Positions 5,868-10,109 of a DNA stretch of 10,109 nucleotides are shown piece by piece; the first letter of the stretch is position 1; every line of letters starts with the position of its first letter. The translations under genes were made by a program, and so were the position numbers. This stretch comes from Bacteroidota bacterium. GTDB lineage: Bacteria; Bacteroidota; Rhodothermia; Rhodothermales; UBA10348. The stretch lies in assembly GCA_024640835.1 (NCBI GenBank), contig JAHEEH010000034.1:1-10109 (forward strand). The letters are read 5' to 3'. The notes under the pieces are model-generated. The model ran no database searches. It had not been told where the DNA came from and saw only the letters and a program-made list of their open reading frames with translations.

Positions 5868-7898
5868 ATGAACGTCCCGGTCTTTCCGGCAGCCGTTGCC
5901 CTGCCCTTCCTCGGCGAGTTGGTCCTGCTGTTGCTGGTGTGCGTGGCGATTGCCTACGCCTGCTACAAGCTGCGGATCGAGACCATCGTGGGGTTCCTGA
6001 TCGCCGGGGTCATCGTGGGGCCATCGGCCCTGGGACTCGTCCGGGATGCCGCGTTGGTCGAGGGACTCGCCGAGGTGGGTGTCATCCTCCTGCTGTTTAC
6101 CATCGGCCTGGAGTTCAGTCTCGAAAAGCTGGGCCGGATCAGGGCCTACATCGTGTCCGGCGGAGGCCTGCAGGTGGGCCTGACCGTCCTGGCCGTCAGC
6201 GGAATCCTGATGGTCGCCGGGGTGCCCGGTCGGGCCGCCGTTTTCACGGCCTTCCTGGTCACGCTGTCGTCAACGGCCATCGTCCTGAAGCTGCTGGCCG
6301 ACCGGAGGGAGACCGACACGCCGGCCGGCCGGCTGTCTCTCGCCGTTCTGATCTTCCAGGACCTCGCCATCATCGGGATGGTGCTGCTGGTGCCGATGCT
6401 GGAAGGGAGCGGGGGGACGTGGCGCGACGCGGCATTCGCCCTCGCCACATCGGCCGCGATCATCGGCGCCACGCTCCTGGTCGCGCGCCGACTCGTGCCT
6501 CCGGTTCTGGAGGCCGTTGCCCGTGCGCAGCGCCCCGATCTCTTCCTTCTCACCGTGGTGCTGATCTGTCTGGGGGCGGCATGGTCCTTGAGCCTCGTCG
6601 GAGTCAGCCTTGCTCTCGGAGCGTTCCTTGCCGGGCTGGTCGTGAGCGAAAGTCGCTACAGCAGCTACGCGCTCAGCGAGGTGCTCCCGCTTCGGATGCT
6701 GTTCAACGCCGTGTTCTTCGTGTCGGTGGGCATGCTGCTCGACGTGGGATTTCTCATCGCCAACCTGCCGATGGTGCTCGCCGTCGCCGCGTCGGTACTG
6801 GTGCTGAAGGCTCTCCTCACGTCGGGGGCCATTCTTGCGCTCCGCTATCCCGCCCGGGTGGCCGTGGTGGTCGGCGTCGGGCTCGCGCAGATCGGAGAGT
6901 TTTCCTTCGTGCTGGAGAGGGCAGGAGAGGCGGTCGGCCTTTCGCCCGCGGGCCTGGGCGCGGCGGGAACCCAGTATTTCATCGCGGTCTCCGTACTGCT
7001 GATGACCGTCACACCCCTCCTGGTCCGCGTTGCGCCGAGACTGGCCGGTCTCGTCCAGAAGGTGATGCCGGACCGGGTGGTCGCCACGGCCTCCGGACAG
7101 GCGGTAACGCGGGAGGATCACGTGATCGTCGTCGGGTACGGGGTGGCCGGCCAGCGTCTCTCCCACGTACTGTCCGATTGCCGGCTTCCGTTCGTCGTGA
7201 TCGAACTGAACCCGGTCCTTGTGGACCAGGCACGGAGCGACGGGATGCAGGTGATCCAGGGTGATGCCGGTCGACCGCACCTGCTGGAGGTCGCGGGCGT
7301 CGAGAGGGCGAAGCTGCTGGTGGCGGTCGTGAACGACGAGAGCGCGACCCTGCAGATCGTCCGCATGGCGAGGCACCTGAATCCGACCCTGCAGGTCATC
7401 GTCCGGACGCGATTCCTTCGGTCCATCGAGGTCATGCAGCAGGCAGGGGCCGACATCGTGGTGCCGGAGGAACTGGAAACCACGGTGAGGCTCTTCAGCC
7501 ACGTGCTCGGCGCCTACATGATTCCCCCGGACGAAATCGAGCGCCAGACCGCCGCTCTCCGCTCGTCCGACTACCGTCTGTTCCGGGGGAGCATCCAGGA
7601 GGCGCATCTCATGGTGCTTCAGGGTCTCGACGAGGAGGGTCTCCATACCCGGGCCGTCCACGTGAGGGAAGGGGCGACTGCCGTGGGGCAAACCCTCACC
7701 GAGCTCGCATTGCGCCGGGAGCACCACCTGACGGTCCTCGCCGTGCGACGCGGAGGCCGCACGATCGGCAATCCCTCGGGCGATTTCAGGGTCGAAGCCG
7801 GAGACCGGCTCGTGCTCGTGGGCACGGCGGACCAGTTCGCCGCCAGTTCGGATCTCTTCCGGACTTCGGACGGGGCAGGACTTCCCCACGGCGCCTGA
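5868..7898 (+). CDS. Kef-type (CPA2) cation:proton antiporter with TrkA-N and TrkA-C domains
   Basis: This 676-residue inner-membrane antiporter, likely for K+ or Na+ against H+, belongs to the KefB/KefC group. Residues 1-395 are the membrane domain: VGFLIAGVIVGP (41-52), LLLFTIGLEF (74-83), SSTAIVLKLL (134-143), the QD pair in LIFQDLAIIG (Q164, D165) that marks Kef transporters, and QIGEFSFVLE (341-350). Residues 417-535 are a TrkA-N Rossmann domain with an intact GYGVAG (423-428) and acidic VIELNP (444-449), which points to NAD(H) binding. Residues 575-655 are a TrkA-C domain ending in VEAGDRLVLVG. ATG 5868 is chosen because it leaves the usual short lead before the first helix; GTG 5784 is in frame and would overlap the preceding gene by 44 bp, and neither start has a clear Shine-Dalgarno site. 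Unlike its neighbour it has no EIIA domain. E. coli KefB/C are gated by glutathione adducts; whether that applies here is unknown. Confidence 0.92.
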   Translation: MNVPVFPAAVALPFLGELVLLLLVCVAIAYACYKLRIETIVGFLIAGVIVGPSALGLVRDAALVEGLAEVGVILLLFTIGLEFSLEKLGRIRAYIVSGGGLQVGLTVLAVSGILMVAGVPGRAAVFTAFLVTLSSTAIVLKLLADRRETDTPAGRLSLAVLIFQDLAIIGMVLLVPMLEGSGGTWRDAAFALATSAAIIGATLLVARRLVPPVLEAVARAQRPDLFLLTVVLICLGAAWSLSLVGVSLALGAFLAGLVVSESRYSSYALSEVLPLRMLFNAVFFVSVGMLLDVGFLIANLPMVLAVAASVLVLKALLTSGAILALRYPARVAVVVGVGLAQIGEFSFVLERAGEAVGLSPAGLGAAGTQYFIAVSVLLMTVTPLLVRVAPRLAGLVQKVMPDRVVATASGQAVTREDHVIVVGYGVAGQRLSHVLSDCRLPFVVIELNPVLVDQARSDGMQVIQGDAGRPHLLEVAGVERAKLLVAVVNDESATLQIVRMARHLNPTLQVIVRTRFLRSIEVMQQAGADIVVPEELETTVRLFSHVLGAYMIPPDEIERQTAALRSSDYRLFRGSIQEAHLMVLQGLDEEGLHTRAVHVREGATAVGQTLTELALRREHHLTVLAVRRGGRTIGNPSGDFRVEAGDRLVLVGTADQFAASSDLFRTSDGAGLPHGA

Positions 7899-7916
7899 CG
7901 GCCCGCGCACGGGCCG
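7899..7916 (+). terminator. GC hairpin directly after the antiporter operon
   Basis: CGGCCCG (7899-7905) and CGGGCCG (7910-7916) form a perfect 7-bp stem with loop CGCA, starting at the base after the stop codon. No T-run follows (ATTCACACG), so it is not a canonical intrinsic terminator. Its place at the end of the two-gene unit and before a new promoter supports a transcript-end role. Confidence 0.45.
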
Positions 7917-7945
7917 ATTCACACGCCGACTCCACACGGCAGGGA

Positions 7946-7974
7946 TTGTTGCGCTCGCAACGGGTGTTTAGATT
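7946..7974 (+). promoter_or_regulatory. Candidate promoter of the cytochrome c-FTR1 gene
   Basis: TTGTTG (7946-7951) as -35 and TAGATT (7969-7974) as -10 are separated by 17 bases. The -10 matches TATAAT at four of six positions and the -35 only moderately. The expected transcript start, near 7981, leaves a leader of about 38 bases before the ATG. The perfect arms GTTGCG (7948-7953) and CGCAAC (7956-7961) overlap the -35 and spacer. Confidence 0.45.
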
Positions 7975-7983
7975 CAGTCTAAA
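7967..7983. promoter_or_regulatory. Iron-box-like operator TTTAGATTCAGTCTAAA
   Basis: Perfect 6-bp half-sites TTTAGA and TCTAAA flank five bases. The site covers the probable -10 element of the iron permease gene, a position suited to repression. The arms resemble the Irr iron control element of alphaproteobacteria (TTTAGAA-N3-TTCTAAA, from memory) and also DtxR/IdeR-type boxes (TTAGG...CCTAA core). Which regulator family binds cannot be decided here. An outer pair, TGTTTA (7965-7970) and TAAACA (7984-7989), adds further symmetry with a slightly shifted centre. Confidence 0.6.
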
Positions 7984-8006
7984 TAAACAGGGTTCGACGG
8001 GACGAT

Positions 8007-8011
8007 GGGAG
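8007..8011 (+). promoter_or_regulatory. Shine-Dalgarno GGGAG of the cytochrome c-FTR1 gene
   Basis: GGGAG is followed by seven bases and then ATG at 8019. A second ATG follows at 8022. The spacing favours the first, but either gives the same signal peptide. Confidence 0.6.
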
Positions 8012-8018
8012 TCCGCCG

Positions 8019-9977
8019 ATGATGCCGATCCAAGATGCCCGCGGTGGGGTGCTCCGCGGACTGTTCCTGTCGCTCCTGTTGCTGGTCTCGGCTGCAGCGG
8101 TCGCCCTGGCCAAGCCGGGGGATGACCGGGTACGCACGATCATCCACGTGCTCGATTACGTGGCCGCCGATTATCCCGGGGCCGTCCGCGACGGATCGGT
8201 GATCGACGAGCTGGAGTTCCGCGAAATGGTCCAGTTCGCCGCCATGGCCGACTCGCTGGTGCGGGGCCTGGTCTCGGACGGCATCCTCCCGGGAGGGGAT
8301 GCCATCGTCTCCGGGGCCCGTCTCCTCTCAGCGGATATCAACGATCGGGCCGATCCGTACGTGGTGGCCGCCAGGGCGCGGGACGTACGGGACCTCGTGA
8401 TCTCCGCGTCCGGTATCGCCCTTTCGCCCGTCCTTTGGCCGGATCTGTCGGCAGGGGAGCGGCTCTTCGCCACGTACTGCGTGGGGTGTCACGGACCGTC
8501 CGGCAGGGGAGACGGCCCGGCGGCCGCGTCGCTCGATCCGGCGCCGGCCAATCTCGCCGAGGGCGACCGGATCGCGGGCATCGCGCCGTTCCAGGTGTTC
8601 CACACGATCCGGTTCGGCGTGCAGGGCACCGGCATGGCGGGCTTCCCCCAGCTGTCCGAGCGGGAAGCCTGGGACATCTCCTTCTTCGTGAAGTCCCTCC
8701 GGGTCGCCGGGATCGAATCCCCGGCCCGACCCGGGGATCTCCGCTCTCTGGCCACCCTCGAGGAGGTGTCCCGTCTGAACGATCCGGACCTGGAGGCCCT
8801 CCTCGCGGATCGGGGGGTCGCGCAGGCGGGTGAAGCGGCGGCGATGCTGCGCGGCCTTCCGCCGTCCCCGGCCGGCCTGTCGACGCTGGATCTCGCGGAG
8901 TCGCACCTGGCGTCGGCCCTCGAAGCCTATCGCTCGGGACAGGCGGGCGAGGCGCAGACCCTGGCGATCAGGGCGTACCTGGAAGGCGTGGAGCCGGTAG
9001 AACCCCTGCTGCGCGCGGCCGACGCCTCCGTGGTCGTCGACCTGGAGGAGTCCATGATGACCGTTCGCGGCACGGTCCACCGACGGCAGCCATACCCGGA
9101 AGTGGAACGATCCGTCCGGAATGCGCAGGCGGTGATCCGTGACGCGCGGGAGGCACTGCACGGTGGAGCCTCGTCGGCCTGGTTCACGTTCGGTCTCGCC
9201 CTCTCCATTCTTCTGCGCGAGGCGCTCGAGGCGTTCCTGGTCATCATCACGATCCTGGGCCTCATCCGGAGTTCCGACCAGCCCCGCGCGGCGCGGTGGG
9301 TTCACGCGGGCTGGATATCGGCCGTCCTCGTCGGGCTGGCGAGCTGGGTTCTCGTGGATCGGCTCATCGAAATGTCGGCTGCGAGTCGGGAGGTCCTCGA
9401 AGGGGGAATCGCACTCTTTGCGGTCGTGGTGCTGCTGTCCGTCGGCTTCTGGCTGCACGACCGGTCTTCGGCCCGCAAGTGGACGGCGTTCATCGACCGA
9501 CGCGTCCGCCGGGACCTGGGCCGTGGGAGCCTGGTCGGGCTTGCCGCCTTCTCCTTCTTCGTCGTGTTCCGTGAGGCGTTCGAATCGGTACTGTTCCTGT
9601 CGGCGCTCGGGCTCGACGGGGGGAGGAGCGCTGGCGCGGCGATCGGCGCAGCGGCCCTCCTCACGCTCGTCGGCGTCCTGGCGGCCGGCATGGTTGCCGT
9701 GCGGTACTCGGCCCGCCTTCCGGTACGGCTCCTGTTCCACTATGCGAGCTGGATCGTCGTCGTGCTCGCCGTCGTGCTCGCGGGGAAGGGCGTTCACGCC
9801 CTGCAGGAGGCGGGATGGCTACCCGTATCGCTGACCGGCGTGTCCATCCGACTGGAGCTGCTGGGGATCTATCCGACGGTCGAGTCCATCGTCGCCCAGG
9901 TGGCCGTCGTCGGTACGGTCGCGCTGCTGTGGGCTCTCTCGAGGCGCCTGGAATTGCGGGCTGTTCGAGCCTCGTGA
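8019..9977 (+). CDS. Cytochrome c-FTR1 family iron permease fusion
   Basis: This 652-residue protein is probably a high-affinity iron importer. Residues 1-31 form a signal peptide (RG then a hydrophobic stretch, AxA-like site VALA before K32). Residues 33-130 are a helical domain with LDYVAADYPGAV (45-56), as I recall from fused FTR1 proteins. Residues 140-230 are a class I c-type cytochrome with CVGCH (154-158) and a likely distal ligand M206 in GTGMAGFP. Residues 245-385 form a long helical linker containing AYLEGVEPVEPLL (319-331). Residues 390-645 are the FTR1 permease with about seven membrane helices and both REXXE iron motifs, REALE (400-404) and REAFE (518-522), in helices 1 and 4 as in EfeU/Ftr1p. 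By analogy with yeast Fet3-Ftr1, the haem domain on the periplasmic side may move electrons during Fe(II) oxidation and entry; that is inference. The gene has its own promoter and an iron-box-like operator, and is not obviously in an operon with the antiporters 120 bp upstream. Confidence 0.93.
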   Translation: MMPIQDARGGVLRGLFLSLLLLVSAAAVALAKPGDDRVRTIIHVLDYVAADYPGAVRDGSVIDELEFREMVQFAAMADSLVRGLVSDGILPGGDAIVSGARLLSADINDRADPYVVAARARDVRDLVISASGIALSPVLWPDLSAGERLFATYCVGCHGPSGRGDGPAAASLDPAPANLAEGDRIAGIAPFQVFHTIRFGVQGTGMAGFPQLSEREAWDISFFVKSLRVAGIESPARPGDLRSLATLEEVSRLNDPDLEALLADRGVAQAGEAAAMLRGLPPSPAGLSTLDLAESHLASALEAYRSGQAGEAQTLAIRAYLEGVEPVEPLLRAADASVVVDLEESMMTVRGTVHRRQPYPEVERSVRNAQAVIRDAREALHGGASSAWFTFGLALSILLREALEAFLVIITILGLIRSSDQPRAARWVHAGWISAVLVGLASWVLVDRLIEMSAASREVLEGGIALFAVVVLLSVGFWLHDRSSARKWTAFIDRRVRRDLGRGSLVGLAAFSFFVVFREAFESVLFLSALGLDGGRSAGAAIGAAALLTLVGVLAAGMVAVRYSARLPVRLLFHYASWIVVVLAVVLAGKGVHALQEAGWLPVSLTGVSIRLELLGIYPTVESIVAQVAVVGTVALLWALSRRLELRAVRAS

Positions 9978-10109
9978 ACGGTGCGGCGGCAAGCCCGGAA
10001 ACGGGGCGAAGCGCAAGCCGGTGGCCCTGCGGTGCGGGTGATTTCCGCGCAGCGGATCGCGCCTGAATCCGAGGTTCGGGAGCACGGCCCGGTCGATATC
10101 TTCCACGAC
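9978..10109. other. Non-coding or unassigned tail of the window
   Basis: The last 132 bp follow the permease stop codon. A minus-strand frame is open through them and on into the permease gene as antisense, but it shows no recognisable protein and no start signal. The only structure seen is a weak CCCG-GAAA-CGGG hairpin near 9994-10005, without a T-run. Confidence 0.4.

Noticed and set aside
6270..7937. A 555-codon minus-strand open frame opposite the second antiporter
   Set aside because: Its composition is that of an antisense shadow of a well-supported Kef-type gene, with no recognisable motif.
8328..9797. A 489-codon minus-strand open frame opposite the iron permease
   Set aside because: It is antisense to a gene with haem, signal and REXXE motifs. 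Its own translation is charged and featureless.
9819..10109. The end of a minus-strand gene entering from the right
   Set aside because: The frame is open, but the translation has no recognisable feature and most of its length is antisense to the permease gene.

Overview
The window is strongly G+C-rich, tightly packed bacterial DNA with third-position G/C codon use throughout. The gene content fits a Gram-negative bacterium: a periplasmic c-type haem domain fused to an FTR1 iron permease, CPA2-type antiporters with RCK domains, a COG4299-type membrane acetyltransferase and RhlE. The combination and style recall Gemmatimonadota or a similar high-GC environmental phylum, but that is an impression and not a demonstrated assignment. 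No mobile element, CRISPR array, rRNA or tRNA was seen.

Left half (1-3331), all real genes on the minus strand. It holds the 5' end of a DEAD-box RNA helicase (rhlE, cut by the window edge); a gap of about 500 bp with a 19-bp inverted repeat and a strong GC hairpin; a YbaK/EbsC-type aminoacyl-tRNA deacylase; a 242-bp gap with a 27-bp tandem repeat; a small VOC/glyoxalase-fold protein; and, 12 bp upstream of it, a multi-pass HGSNAT/NagX-like acetyltransferase. The last two are probably co-transcribed.

Right half (3332-10109), all real genes on the plus strand. A divergent intergenic region of 216 bp is followed by two adjacent cation:proton antiporters, 40 bp apart and probably one operon. 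The first (759 aa) combines an antiporter membrane domain, an RCK/TrkA-like domain with a degenerate Rossmann loop, and a C-terminal PTS EIIA-type domain that keeps its histidine. The second (676 aa) is a conventional Kef-type protein with intact RCK motifs. Together they suggest a monovalent-cation/pH homeostasis unit with two different kinds of regulatory input: nucleotide, and possibly phosphotransfer.

A GC hairpin closes this operon. It is followed by a compact promoter region with an iron-box-like palindrome lying over a probable -10 element. The last gene is a 652-aa secreted/membrane protein that joins a c-type cytochrome domain to an FTR1 iron permease, with both REXXE iron motifs. 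The operator, promoter and gene together look like an iron-responsive high-affinity iron uptake unit. The final 132 bp hold nothing recognisable.

The most interesting items are the antiporter-RCK-EIIA fusion, the cytochrome c-FTR1 fusion under a probable iron box, and an apparent internal two-helix duplication in the acetyltransferase. I do not see a wholly novel multi-gene system.
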